Source of the DNA: Pipra filicauda
Taxonomy: Eukaryota; Chordata; Aves; Passeriformes; Pipridae
Direction: 5' to 3'
Length of the DNA: 64,000 bases
Assembly: GCF_003945595.2 (NCBI RefSeq)
Contig: NW_024104376.1
Span: 1,054,001 to 1,118,000 of the forward strand
Both the position numbers and the translations under genes were made by a program. Below, in pieces: positions 1 to 13,021 of the stretch (the first letter of the stretch is position 1; every line of letters starts with the position of its first letter). Under the pieces are notes generated by a model. It did no database searches. It was not told where the DNA came from and worked only from the letters and a program-made list of their open reading frames with translations.

Positions 1-3000
1 ACACAAGCTGCTTTTGCAGTCTTTCCTCATGAGCCCTCTCTGTTTCAGTGAACTGAATGAACTCAATGAACTGAATATCTTTCCCATCACGATATATTCC
101 CATCTGTTTTTGTAGAAGCAGCCTGGCAAGTATTTCCCATAGCTTCAGTAAATAACTAGTCATATATTCACAACTGCTTTTTGCAGTACTGCTCTTTGTG
201 AGAGCAGCTTGATGCTGCATCTATATCAGCCTTTTGCCACCTCAGATTTCCCATCCCTGCATGCAGTGGAGTAGACCACAGCTCACCTGGCTCAGGTCAA
301 TCTTGACAACACAGTGGTACAACTACAGTGGCTGTTATCCCCCAGTATGTTCTGGGCACTGCATTCAGGGAGTCTGGCTCACTGGTGCATCGCTGCAGTA
401 CCTGTGCTGTGCCAGGTAACAGTGCCGTGACAGAGCTGAGGGCAGAGCAACTTCTACATTTGAAGCTCCTCCTAGTAGTTACAAAAGTATTTACAAAGCT
501 GAATGACAAGACTTCCTTGTGATATTCTCTATTAACCATCATGATAGTTTTTAAGGACAGACTTCTACCTCTGTACAGAGTCCTGTCAGAGTATGTGGGA
601 CTCTGTGAAATCAAGAGCTTTTGGGCAACCAGTCCAGATGTTGTGCAGATGTTGTGAGGAAATGTCAGGCTTAGTGCTAAGGTTGTCCAAAAATGTTCAG
701 ATGTCACCCTAGCATATACTGTGTGGGTCCTGGATCTGTCTGATAAAGCGAAGGGTCGCTGAAGGGGGAAGAACAACAAAACAAAGACCTCACATCTCCT
801 TGTAGAAGTACTTGGAGGTTGTGGATGAGGATTTCAGAATTCAGGTTTGGGCTAACTGGCACTAATTAGCTGTTAAACCCCAGCAAGGCTTTTTTGAAAG
901 GCAAATGCCTATAGAAATCAGTTCAGCTCACTGCACTGAGAGGAGGGTTAGAGGTGGGGAGTATATGAACGTTTCTGTAAAGAACACCCTGATGATAGTT
1001 AAGTAGGTGGAAGCTGATGCAACGGATATGTGGAGATGTGTCTTAATTTGGAGGGATATTTAACCAAAAGGAATGGATTTTTCAAAGAAATAGGAAAATG
1101 TACATTCTTTAGGAGTACTGTTTAAAGAGGAGAAAGGGTACAGAAAAGTACAAAAGCATTTGCTGTCAGCACTGACATTTGTGACCATTTCCCTTAGTCA
1201 AACTCAGTTTTTCTGACATGCTGATTTAATACAAATGTTTTGAGCAGCTTTCATTCTTATTCCTTGAGCAAACAGGAAGGAATATCAGTCCTAATTTGAG
1301 TTCAACTCCATTATATTTTTCAGTTGTGTCAAAATGCAATAGTTGTAGAACACCTGACAATATTTTGTGAACTGTAGACCTTATGCTCTCTGCCTTTGGC
1401 AGAGGATCAGACTTTTTCTTACTCAGCTAGGCCTGTAACTAAAATTTCAGTGTTTGTTGTCCTACTGCTATCACACTGAGGTTCTCTCAAATATTCTGCA
1501 AAGATAGGTGGAGGCATATTATCTAGGAATTGGTCTTGGAAAACATTTGCCATTTAGTTTGCTTGCTGCCTGGCAGCATTGGTGCAGGGCAGGAATAAAA
1601 GTTTTACTGAGCAAAGATAACGTATTAATATACAGCAAGAGTGTTGTGAATTCAGCTAGGTCCTTGTCATGTCAACATCAAAGACCTTTGGATTGATGGA
1701 AATGTGATCTGTCTACAAAAACAGTCATTATTTTGCAAGAGTTAATTGTTATGACTACTTTTTCCTTTGAGGGAGGAGGGAAGGGTGAAGGGAAAAGTTC
1801 TTCAAGGACTTGTGGTAAAAACCAAGATGGGTAGAGTCACATGTTGACTTTGTGCAAACAAAAGCAGAAAAAAACCAACCAACCAACCAACCAAACAAAC
1901 AAACAAAAAAACCCCACACCAGATGCAAATAACCACATGGCTATGTCAAGCTCCTTATTGCCCCATGTGCCAGTTCTGTCATCACAGTATCTAGGCTGAA
2001 AATAAATCCCATGGCTTCTTCAGGCAGAGGAAAGTGATACCTTGTACCATGAGACATGAGATGTTGAAGAGTACAAGGAAGTAACCTCTACTCTTCTAGC
2101 ATTGTGACCAGCGTTATGTTCGGAATAGGACAGGCCATTTAAAACACATTGAAAAATGTTAAAATATTTCCTTAACAAATAGCTTCTAGGGACAAGAGGC
2201 TAAATTTATCTGCTGTGATGGGAACGGTGGGAAAGGTAGAAGCGCCTGTGAGAAGGAGTGCTCAATGCAAACATAAGGTAACACTGTGTAGGTGCTGCGT
2301 CCTGACGAGGTCTTGCAGTGGACTGTGTTGGCTCATTAGTCAGGCAGCAAATGCCTCAGTGCCAGTCTGCAGTGAAAGTGATGGAAAGGCCTGACTCATC
2401 TGATAAAAATGTGTCAAAACTTTCCAGAAAGGATCAGTGCTTTAAATTATGTATTTTTTGAAAGAGAAAAAAGAAAAGGAAATGGAGTGGGTAGATGGAG
2501 AATCTGATAATGGATAGCAGACATTTCACTGACTCTTTTGTAATATCATATGACAGCTTTTCTGCAGGTTGCATTTCACAGAAAACAAGGCACTTCTATA
2601 GGAGAAAAAATTCAATTCTCCCTCTCTTTGAAACTCCTTCAATAATCATGGGTATGATCCTGGCTATAAAAAAATCCTGAGAGACATGCCCTTATCTAAC
2701 CAATGAGAGAAAGAAGTAAGAGCATCTGCAGACGTCTGGATCTTACAACTGCTATGACACATCTATGCCAGCAACAGGCCAATGTGAGCGAGCTTGACTC
2801 TGATCTGTTGTTTACTCTGGACTTCATTTCTGGATTTCAAGTTTCTGGTGGCCTTTGTTCAGATTCCTAAGCACAGAATTATTGTAAAATAAAGAGGAGG
2901 CCAAACTTGGACTTGGAAGAGGAATCTCTGGCACTGTTTGAAACATATATAAAAGCCTGAAGTTTGGCTAACCTTGCTGAGATGCTGTTGCACAATTTTG

Positions 3001-5604
3001 TATGTCAGAGATCAGTAATTATCCTTCATAGAGATCCTGCTGTCTTGGTGGTCTTGAGAAAAACATATATTTTTAAGTCACAGTAGTTTTTAATGCCAAA
3101 GAATAAGTGTCTGATTATTCTGACAATGCTACTGCAACTCACTTTCAACTTGAATGAATCTTGGCAGACACAGTCAAGTCTCTTGCAGACCCTGACTATG
3201 TATGTCAGCTGTGGAGTTATAATATCACAATCACAATGCAATGAGTGATTCTTTGTCTTAAATATTACTGCCCTTTCTCCTTAGAAATGGAACAACTTAA
3301 AACATCCTTCTAATGTAGAGAAGTGTTGTTACTTACACTTTACACAAAAGTAGCTGAAGCACCACAGATTCAAGTCAAAGTCGTCAATAGTGATTAGTTA
3401 ACTATATGCTTTAAAGATGGAGCAAATTAGGCATAAATGGTCATACGGGACTTTTTCTGGTAGACTGGGGAAGAGAATCCTGGCACACTAAGCTCTGACC
3501 TGCTGGCTCTTTCCATTAGTATCACGGTGTTCCCAGTAGGCTATATCTTTTTAGTAGGTATTCTGCCATTCTTTCATGGATAATGTTCCCAAAGGTACAG
3601 TGTTCACTTTTGTTTAGAAGTAATTAATGCAAAAAGTCTCATTGAGGAATCCCTGAAAATCCCTGGAAAAAAATCCCAAACTTTTAAAGCTCTTCCAAAT
3701 AATTTTTTTATAATATTCATTATCAAACCTGCAGTAAATGGAATACATATCTGACAAACTGACTTTCCTGTCCTCACTGCTACAGAAAAAGAAGAGAATG
3801 TTGAATCGAAAAGGGAAACTATTTAATTTCTTGTTGCTGCAAGTCTACGATGGCATAGTCTGTTTCCAAGCGGACAGGACACTGTGGGCACTACAGTGCT
3901 CAACTAAAAAATATAACCATCTCCAGTGGGTTATTCAGATTTTAGATGGCTGAAGTGCTACCAGGAGACATGGGTTCCTTTTCTCTACAGATTTCTCAAA
4001 ATCCTAATTTAATTGCCAAAGGGCGAATGGGATGAAATCTCCACTTAAAACTATGGTTTAAAAGGTGCTTTATGTTACTGAGTGTAGTGTAAAATTTATC
4101 CTGGTGTGTCTGACAACAGTATTCTCTGTCATATATAGATAAACCCTGTGTTCTCCCTAAAATGGATAAAATTGTGGGTCATCAAATATTACAGACATGT
4201 GGGATGCAGAAATATTCTAATTTAGCCCCAAATCTTCTTTCTAGAGAATTCATTTGAGTCCCCTGAGTACCTACATTTCTCATATAATTGATGTCCTTAC
4301 ATAGTTAATACTGAATATTACTTAAAATTAGACTTACAATTATGTTATTGGAAGACTTGGAGTTATTCAGACACAAATATGTGCCTTAGAAGTATAGTGA
4401 AAAAGAATTAAGTGCTGTAATTAGACAAAAATAAAATATCAAAAATTAGCACAGAACAGCGCAGAAAAAATGTCAGGGTTAATTGTCACTCCACAAAGCT
4501 TTCTTAAACCAAAGCTGTTTAATAGATTTTTAAATTCATGACAACTAAAGACAGTGTGACAAACAGAAATGGAAAGAGCAGGAAAAGGAAGAGAGATGCA
4601 GTGGAGCCCTAGAACAGCAATGTCTATGTTAGCATGAATAGAGCCCACTTGGAACAGAAATGGGTGAAATCAGGTGAAACAATTGGTTTTGAGGGTCTGA
4701 TACCTATACTGGTTGCATGTTGGAGAGTGTTTTTATGTCGGCTCTTGTCTGTTCCCATAGCCCACAGACTGACCAGAGCAGATTATTCCAGGACAATCTC
4801 TTCCAGCCCAGCCCTGAGTGAACAGAATTTCGGTCACTTTACCTGAGGCTGCTGCACAATGGGAACCAAAGTGCAGTACAAGGAAGTGATGGGATTTGCT
4901 TCAAATGTATAGATCTGTTACAACATGAAATACTGATGTACATGCACCATGTGACATACAGGCCTGCAACACAGAATGATCTTATGAGAAGGTAACTTCT
5001 ATCTTTTATCTCAATGGCCTGACACCAGCTTTATGAGAAAATTATAGCAGAAGAATGTCTGTTCTATTTCAGAGCTATCCAGCAGTGGTAAAGCTGTACT
5101 CTTGCTAAATCATTACCACAGAGAGCACTTACACTAGTGTACTTTGAAAACCTCCCAGTGGATCTTCACTAATACCGAATCCATTACTGAAGACAGGCAT
5201 GGATTTTGCTCAGACCACACAATTGCCTGGGGAATTTGCAAATGAAAACATCAGATGGGGATAAAAATGGGAGCATTTTATTTGGAACTGTCTTATTTTG
5301 GGTCCCCCTCCACAGGGTGTGATAGATGAGAGAGTTGCCCTTGGGATCCACCTCTCCAGTGAGAATACCTCTTAAAAAAAATAAACCTCACACTAAGGCT
5401 TTGTTTTGAACCTTCAATGTTTAAAGCTTACTGTGACCTCTAATGCTGGGATACAGCTGGGACATGAGAACCACAGTACTGCTGTCAGTACTACATGAGC
5501 TGTTATGGAGAAGGGAACAGAGGTTGCTCAGGCTCTGCCAGCAAATATAGCACAAGGCTTCTTCTTGTGTGTGCCAGAATTTAGTTCCCACAGTGGAGAA
5601 TCCC
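1..5604. other. Gene-free AT-rich stretch
   Basis: I see no gene here. Open frames on both strands are short or featureless. The longest, 160 codons on the minus strand at 297-779, shows no domain, signal peptide or repeat. The only clear structure is the (AACC)n/(AAAC)n tract at 1871-1911. Two short intervals (4825-4990 and 5316-5358) are open and flanked by splice-like AG and GT, but signals this short or weak are expected by chance at this base composition. Confidence 0.6.
1871..1911. repeat. (AACC)n then (AAAC)n simple repeat
   Basis: About five AACC units run into three AAAC units and a run of A. The unit changes midway, as expected when a tetranucleotide tract mutates and the new unit expands. 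No function is implied. Confidence 0.85.
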
Positions 5605-5670
5605 TGTGAGTAGGATTGGAAGGGACTCTGAAAGGTTACCTAGTCCATGCACCTCCCTTTCTTTCCCACA
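5605..5670 (-). mobile_element. Possible very old CR1 3' tail fragment
   Basis: A short stretch reads like the reverse complement of the CR1 3' UTR: an aggattggaagggac-type core followed by a tagtcca-type core. The order and spacing fit CR1, but the match is short and the terminal octamer is missing. It could be a chance resemblance. Confidence 0.3.
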
Positions 5671-8600
5671 CCGAACTTGATGTTTTCTTGCTTCAACTCT
5701 GTTTCAAGCACCAGGATATGCCAGGCTGTGCAATCTTTGCCACAGGAAAGCAGGCTGCAGCTCCATGTTAAGTCTGGTTCCTAATCCTGCCGATGAAAGA
5801 TCACTGTTTTTTATACATAGCTGAGGAGTCCTCGCTAATCTGCAGTTACAGCAAACAGCTGAGGTGGTTGCACAGATTCGGTGTCCTGACCAAGGATGGA
5901 CTGACTGTGCAGTTCACTAACACGGTGAATTTGACTCCCAGGTTGACTCATCAGATTTGTCTTGAAGGTGCTGCAGTGGGGAAGAGAGGAATGCATGCAA
6001 GGACTGGAGGTCAGAGCAGGAGGTGGGAGCTGAACGGGAGAGTCTCTGATGCATGCCTGTGACTAGACCCAAGCCAAGTCACATCCTTTTGTTAAATCTT
6101 CCCTGAGCTCGGTACTATAGTTCCATTGACTTCCCAAATTTGTACTGATAAGAAATTTTAAATGGGTATCCACATTAGGTACCTCAGGTACCTTCTAAGG
6201 ATGTTTGCATTACACTTCAGAATACTTGTAATTGTGAGTATCAGGAAATTACTTTTGCCAGAGCATTAACAGAACACAGTCTGTTGTTGAAATTCATGCT
6301 CTTAGACAGAGGTACAGAGGTAACGAAAGCTGGTGGCACTTTGGCCATCTAGACTGATTAGGCAGTTTTGTAGACTCTACTTGTTGCATCTCCATGTTTG
6401 GGCTCCCAGCTGTCCCTGTACAGCTGGCCCACAGTGGCTGGCAGTCTATGAACTAATGTCATTGTCATTTATTGACTAGAAGCCTTTGAATATTTTGTTT
6501 GTGTGGAGTTTATTTGAGCAATACAATTCCTATTTGGCAGGCAGTTGGAGTTCCCTCTAAAGAGGCTCGTCTGTATTTGATAGTTTTGCCACTTTAACTA
6601 CAGTGGTATAATTGAAACAGCAATACAGAAAATACTCAAGGGAACAGGCAATTATAGTGGTAGCAAATTGTTTATATTGGCCTAGCATATTACAGAACAA
6701 AATTAACTGTACCAAAATAATGCAGTTTTCTATCAAGTTCTATCAATAGATTACTCTAAGCCAAGGTCTTAATCACATATATTCCCTGGCCTCAAGTCCT
6801 CTTTCTAACTGATTTAGGCATGCTGGTGCAATATAAATGCTTTCAAATATAAATACAGTTCCAAAATGAGTGATATTTTCCCCTTCTCCCCCAAAATGTC
6901 CATGTCTGGCAAGTCTAAACACCCTGCTGATACCTGCAACACTCTGCTGATACCTGCTTGGGTTAGAGATCATTTTTGACTCCACAGACTGTAAGCAATG
7001 CTATGAGCGCACTGTGATGTATATTAAGGTAGAGAGTGGCTCTTCCTTCTTATCTCAGTTGCTTTGATAGCGTGGGAAAGATAAAGAACATGCTGTTGCT
7101 TTTGATGCTTCATGTGAGGAAAATAAAGAATTGACAACAGCAACTGTATTACCCAAACCTTCCTCTACAAGCTACTTTGAACAGGTCTTTGAGTTGCTTT
7201 GATTATTTCTTTGTTTGTTTTTATCTGCTTTGACAGTAGACTGGTCAAATGTCTGGACTAGCTAGAAGATGTCAAAGACAAAATGGAAAGCAAAACAGAC
7301 ATCTTAAAAAGAATTTTTTGGTTGCCTGGATTTCTGATGTACAATGAGCAAGCCTGTCTCTGTGCTCCTGTCACCTCCCAAAGACCTGAGGTCTTGCTCA
7401 GAGGTTGGAGGAGACAAGCTGCCAGCCGGGGGAGGGGTGGCAGTGGCACACACAGGTTTATAGACGTCACATTACAAATGCAGTGCAAGAGCCAGGACTG
7501 ACTGCTGCAGCTCTGACCGAGGCTGCCTGAGCAGTGTGTTGGGCTGGGTGTAAAATGAAGCACTTGGCTCACCACGTTCAGCTTGTGGCTGGTTCAGTAG
7601 TTCCCAGCACAGTTGGCCAGACCCCAGAAGAACCCTCTACAGGTAATTAATTCTCCCCATGCACTCCCCAGAGAGCCAGATAGACTGGAGACAGGGCTCA
7701 CAGCACTGGGAATTACCCGAGGCATTGGCTCACAGGGTTTATACGTTGTTGAGTTCCACCAGGTGATATCTAAATCTGTTAAAAAGACAGTTTTGCTTTC
7801 TCCTTGATGCCTAGATCCTTTCTTCAAAAGGTCTGTTGGCTCCTAAACCACTTATGGTCTTCAATGGTGCCCATCCATCACCCCTTGCTATGCTGAAGGC
7901 TCCACGTCTGTTTATAAAATGTTCAAAGAAGGAGGAATTTGGGAGATGGCCTGAAATCCCTCCTGTGTACTTTTATCCAGCACTTCTCTCTGTAGATTGC
8001 AAAATGTTTTATAGCTGCTTTTCTCCTTTTTCCCCCACTTTCATTTATTCTTTCTACAGCTCCTTGCTCTCTCCTCTGAGATAACTGTGGTCAAATAACA
8101 GATTAAACCTAAAAACCTAAAATGGTAAGTTTGGGACTTTTCTTGTCTTTATCTTCTGTGTACCACACAAGTACACCAAGCAATAAATTCTCCTTAAAGT
8201 TTTTCCTGTCCGTAACATGAGATGCTTTTCATTCCACCAGTTGTATTTTACCCACAGAGCCTGTAGTTGAGGTGTCACATGATTTCAAAGAAAATAAAAG
8301 CTGTATGAATTGTGATGTTATTTTGTAGGAGAGGAGAAATGCTCCTAAATGTTTTCCAAACGTAGTATTTAAATCCTTTTGTAATGCAGGGAAAGTCTGA
8401 AAAGCAACATCTCCCAAACTGAATAGGATACTAGGCCGTGATCAGGCAGATTTTTGTGAAATATACCAAGGGAGCATTAGATCAGAATTGGATTTGACAG
8501 TATGGACAAGGTTGTGCAGGCAAATCTGCAAATCAGGAAAAGGTAAACCTCTTCTCTAATAGTATCTAAAAAGGAGCTAAGATTTGCCACTTAAAGAGCA

Positions 8601-10689
8601 CTGGGAAGGTGTTTTGCTGCTGACGGTGTGGCCAGAGCTATGACATCACATAGAGTCATCAAATAAAACTTGTATCAAGAGCTTCTTTTTGGTTTTTTTT
8701 TTCAACTGTCAGAGGTATTGACTTTCTTACAGTATGTCACTATTATATTACCAAATGAAAGCCTTTGTTGCTATGAAATATAAGGGTTTCCCTGCTTTAG
8801 ACTGCAGAATTTTTATTGCTTCTTTTTTGGTGCTGAGAGAGAGAAACTAATTCTGCACAACTAACTCAAAGCAAATCATGGTTTCTCATTGCTTCTTCCA
8901 TTGCTTTTACCTTAGCAGCCAGTGTGTGTGAGGGCAGCTCTGCATGGCTTACTCTGCAGTCACCAAATAATTTTTTCACAAATGTCCACAATGGCATATC
9001 ACCAACACACAGCAAGATGTGGAGTCTACCTCTTCAGTGAGCGTAGTTTCATGATTCACAGTAAATGGAGCTTTGTGGGTGACCTGGACCCAGGTCTCTG
9101 TGCTGCTCTGTGGAGGAGTCCAGCAAGTAAAATCTGTGGACTTTAGGGTACCTTGTTCATGCAGGTAGGAAAGAGCAGAGGATCTGTGTCTTTTCTGGGA
9201 GTTGCTCCTCAGCTGAGATTCACCCTTTCATGGAGACTGAAGGATGTCAAACTCCTCTGCAATCCCGGGACTATCTCCCATGATCAGTTCCTATCTATCT
9301 CTCCATTTAAATCCTTCTCTTCCTCCTCCCTAATTACCCTTCTCATCCCATCCCCAGTCTCTCCCCTGTTGACCTCCTCCACCCTTTCCCCAGGGTCCCC
9401 GGCTCTTTCTGACACCCCACTCCCCATCTCCACAGTGGCTGACGTCCTTGACACTGAGCGGAGACAGACAGCCACTATTTGATATCCCTCTTGCCACATA
9501 ACTACATTTCCATACTGTGAGGAAGCTTGCCAAAGTCCTGTTACTCCCATAGCAAATTGAGAGCTATCACCAGCTGGTAACAGCTTGCAGACACAACTTG
9601 CTGACTCGGAAATATTCCTGACAGCAGCAAGAAAGCTCAGATTATCAATCCTTGATATCATGAAAACTTTAAATCAAATCCGTTCCAACATCTGGTTAAT
9701 GATCAAAGCAAATCCTTTTTCAAAAAAAAACCCAGAAAAAATAAAATACTTATTTCCTGATAGGCTTAATAACCTGAAATTAAGGAAACCGTTTGTATCG
9801 AGTTAAGAGACTGACTCATAACCATCAGTGAAGTGTGAATCAAAGATCCCTCTTACAGCGATCCACAATGACTGCCCTACAAGGGATCCCACCAAGCCAG
9901 ACACAGCACACCAGCATTCCCTGTACATTCCTCAGCAAGCAGAAGGTCCTTGAGTTCATAATTTTCTGGTTTAGTGCAGAGGAAGAGACAAATGCTCAAG
10001 GAATAACTTCCTAGACTGCTGCTGGCTTTTTTTTCCTCATTCATGATGACACATATATAAGAAGATTTGGCTATTTCTGACTGATTCCCTAGAAGGAAAG
10101 TGGGCAGTGATTAAACAGAGATTATCCAGATAGCAAAAGGAAAAATCATTTAGGGCATGACATGGCTGTCTTACGATTTCGTTTAGGAACCTTGCACATA
10201 CTGCAGTCCTCTTTTGCTAGGTACATACAAGCATGGATAATCAGGTACATATACTGCCAAGTTTGCCATCTAAGAGGCTGCACTTAAGGTAGATCTTCAG
10301 CCAGTGACAGTAGGTTTGTTTCCAGTGTTTACAAGAAATTTTTGATTGAACACAGCAGAAAATTTCCAACATATGCTGGAGGGTCAACATGGTGGGATAT
10401 ACTGGAGGATGTCAGGAATAACTTTTTCATACAAGTACTGCATGGGACAAGCAAGGATGATACAGAGCTGGAGTTGCCATTATTAACAAGGAGGAACTGG
10501 CTGGCCCCAAGATAATCAATGGTAGCATTGGCTGTAGGGATCATGAAGTGGATTGTGAAGACCCCACAGTGAATGGGGAAGGCAAGTAACAGAATAACAG
10601 CTCTTAACTTCAGGCAATTAGACTTTGGTTTATGCAGAAAGCTGGTACTTTGCATACAGTTTGCTGCCCTCCCAGTCAAGTACAAGAAA
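5671..10689. other. Gene-free stretch with a pyrimidine-rich segment
   Basis: No gene is recognised. Two 14-bp copies of ctgctgatacctgc lie 20 bp apart at 6924-6957. Positions 9290-9440 are C/T-rich on the plus strand and give stop-poor but featureless frames. An open interval at about 8916-9033 is flanked by a good polypyrimidine-AG and a GTGAGC, but it is open in two frames at once, so I do not call it an exon. Confidence 0.55.
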
Positions 10690-10962
10690 GAAGCTCCAAA
10701 GAGGAGTGAGTTCAGGGCGGGCCACTAAGCTGGTCAAAGTTTGGAGTGCTTGCCCTGTGAGAAGAACTGAAGGACCAAGACTTGTTCAGCCTAGAGGAGA
10801 AACACCTTCAGGGTCACTTGACAGCAGCCTGCTAGGACTGTTGAGGGTCATCTAGAAGAAGGAGCCAGGCTGATGAGAGTGGTGCATGGCTGAAGCAGAG
10901 GTATGGGTTAGAAACCTCTTGAGATCCCTTCCAATTGGAATTATTCTAATAATCCTATCAAA
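10690..10962 (+). mobile_element. CR1 LINE fragment, diverged
   Basis: The order of recognisable CR1 blocks is plus-oriented. A segment like the end of ORF2 (ggcgggccactaag, then gttcagcctagaggag) is followed by the 3' UTR block ending ccttccaattggaattattc. The 3' ATTCTATG repeats are eroded. Internal deletions are evident because the distance between ORF2-like and tail blocks is shorter than in full 3' ends. This is a 5'-truncated dead copy, as is usual for CR1. Confidence 0.7.
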
Positions 10963-11310
10963 GCATATGAGCACCCCCAAATGAACTTTCCTAAAACATT
11001 GGGGAAACAATGCTTATGCTTTAAACAGGTGTAGCACAGTGAGAAACTGAACCTCTCCAGCACAGGAAGGCACGCAGGATACTTGAGAGGGTCTTATCCC
11101 TCCCCATCTAGGTGCCACCACCCACTCAAATGTATAATGACTGGCAGTATGCGTTTTCTGAAGCTTTCCAACTGAATTCAAGCCATGCTCAAAACAGGGT
11201 CTTTCTTCCAGCATTCAGTGCAGAGCATGTCTGAAGGAATGTGCGCATCTCAACTGAACCAACATCAATAAACTTACACCAACAGCGACAGCAGAACACC
11301 TAGAAAATTT

Positions 11311-11718
11311 TCATAGACTCATAGAGTAATATTCAAAGGGACTTTTGCAACTCTTTGATCCCACCTGTCATTCATGTCAGATCCAGTCAGAGCAGGTCCA
11401 TTCAAGTTTCCAGTATCTCAATGGATGAAGAGTTCACTCCTTCTCTGAATTCCTTTTCCAAATTTGACCATTTCCTGTGAATTTCTTTCTCCTCGTAACT
11501 TAGTCATATGCTGTGATTTATGTCTGTTCCCTCTTATCCCATTCTTGTGCAACTCTGAGAAGAGATTGATTTTGTCTTCTCCACATCCTCCCATTAGACT
11601 GTTGCATCTCTTCAGCAGGCTGAATAAGCTCAGCATTCTCAACATCTCCATGTACGTGGGGAGCTCTAGCCCCCAGTCACCCTGGTGGCCTCACTTCAGT
11701 CTGTCAGTACCTTTCCCC
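11311..11718 (-). mobile_element. CR1 LINE 3' fragment
   Basis: It begins on the plus strand with tcatagactcatagagtaat, the complement of the CR1 3' terminal octamers, so the element lies on the minus strand. It then continues through blocks typical of the CR1 tail and ORF2 C-terminus: gtccattcaagtttccagt, the tttcctgtgaatttctttctcctc region, and gaagagattgattttgtcttc. It stops near agtcaccctggtggcc. The copy is 5'-truncated and well diverged, with no usable frame. Confidence 0.8.
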
Positions 11719-12850
11719 GATGATAACAATTCAGGAAAAAAAATACTGTTTTATCTGATGTTTTATTTCCTGCCCATATAAAGATATATTAAGGAATATA
11801 TTAAAATCTGTTAAGCAATGAGCATCAATATTTCTTCTGAATAAAAACAAACCTGCCAAAATTTTCCTGATGATCCTGATTAGTGCAGGGCTCAAGTTAT
11901 TCTCTGCCTTTGGAACAAAGCACATTCATCAGAGTTGAAGTATCCAAAGGAAAAAAAGATTCTGGTGAAGGAAGAATTGTAGAGCATGGCTGCTCAATTT
12001 CGCCCTTCAGGAGCTGGTGATATCCAGTGACCATTATCTGCTCATATGCCCTGTGCATTTCATGAATCCCCACTCCTTCTTCCAGTCGTCTTCCCTCTCC
12101 ACTCATCCCTGTATTGTAGTCACCAAGGCCTCAGATTTTCTCCCTTTCCCATGATCCCAGACCTACAAGTATTCATTTGCAAAGTTTGTTTTCCTTTTGG
12201 AAATTCTCTGATTCCTTTCCAACTTTCAGGCTGTTTTCAAATTACTTTCCCCCTCCAATTAAATGTGCTGTGACAGACTTTAGCAAGACGCTTTGCTCCC
12301 TTTATCTGCCCTATTTGGACCTGAAAGGATGTTGGCCAAATATTGGATATCCTCAGAAATCCTCCAATTACAGTGAAAGCCGTCAATCTACAGACCCTTG
12401 TGCATTCTCACTGTTCACACAATATGATTTTTTGGGTTGTGAGTCAGGTTCGTACAGTTGCCAGCTCTTTGTAGTTTGTTAATACTGTGCTGCCTTTGCT
12501 TCCCCATGAAGCAGTGGGAGCCACAAGTAGCCTGGAACAAATGGCTGGTCAACTGTGAGGAAAATCTGAGACAGTGATTGATTCCCAAATCTGGCAAGTG
12601 GTAAAGAGAGAGGGCAAAGATGAGATAAAAGAAACTGTGTCACATGAATCCCACATCCAAATGACTCCACGTAGGCTAGTATTGCTCTCTGCTACTGAAA
12701 TATCGTATAGTTTCAAGGAAATGAGAAGTCGGTGAATTTTAGAGCATTTTAAAAAAATTGACCTTAAATGGGAAGGGATTTTACTTTATCTACTGCAGAG
12801 CTTCTGATCTTTTAAGGTTTAGTCAAAGACCCTTATGAATTGCTGATGCT
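11719..12850. other. Gene-free stretch between two CR1 copies
   Basis: I see nothing recognisable. A pair of overlapping plus-strand open frames at 12046-12482 has no domain features and looks like stop-poor pyrimidine-rich sequence. Confidence 0.55.
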
Positions 12851-13021
12851 TTCATAGAATCATAGCATCATCAAGGTTGGAAGAGGCCTTTAAGATCATC
12901 CAGTCCAACCGTCAACCCAGCACTACCACTGCAAGACTATAACCACTAAACCACGTGACCCAGCATCAGATCCAGGCGGCTCTTAAACACCTTCAGGGAG
13001 GTTGACTCTGCCATCAATAGG
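12851..13021 (-). mobile_element. CR1 LINE 3' end
   Basis: The plus-strand text starts ttcatagaatcatagcatca, the complement of the CR1 terminal ATTCTATG repeats. It continues with aaggttggaagaggccttta, agatcatccagtccaacc and the caacccagcactaccact block, then ggctcttaaacaccttcagg. This is the classic avian CR1 3' UTR on the minus strand, about 170 bp long. It is among the better-preserved copies in the window. Confidence 0.93.

Noticed and set aside
297..779. Longest open frame (160 codons, minus strand)
   Set aside because: No domain, signal peptide or repeat, and it overlaps two plus-strand frames. Frames this long are expected by chance in 64 kb.
4825..4990. Open interval ending in GTAACT that might precede candidate exon 1 (phases 1-2)
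   Set aside because: The acceptor is mediocre, the donor is non-optimal and the next candidate is 10.8 kb away. Phase agreement alone is a one-in-three event.
8916..9033. Interval between TTTTACCTTAGCAG and GTGAGC
   Set aside because: It is open in two different frames for its whole length, so the open frame carries no coding information.
9290..9661. Frames of 109 and 125 codons on opposite strands
   Set aside because: Both come from the same C/T-rich, stop-poor tract and lack any domain.
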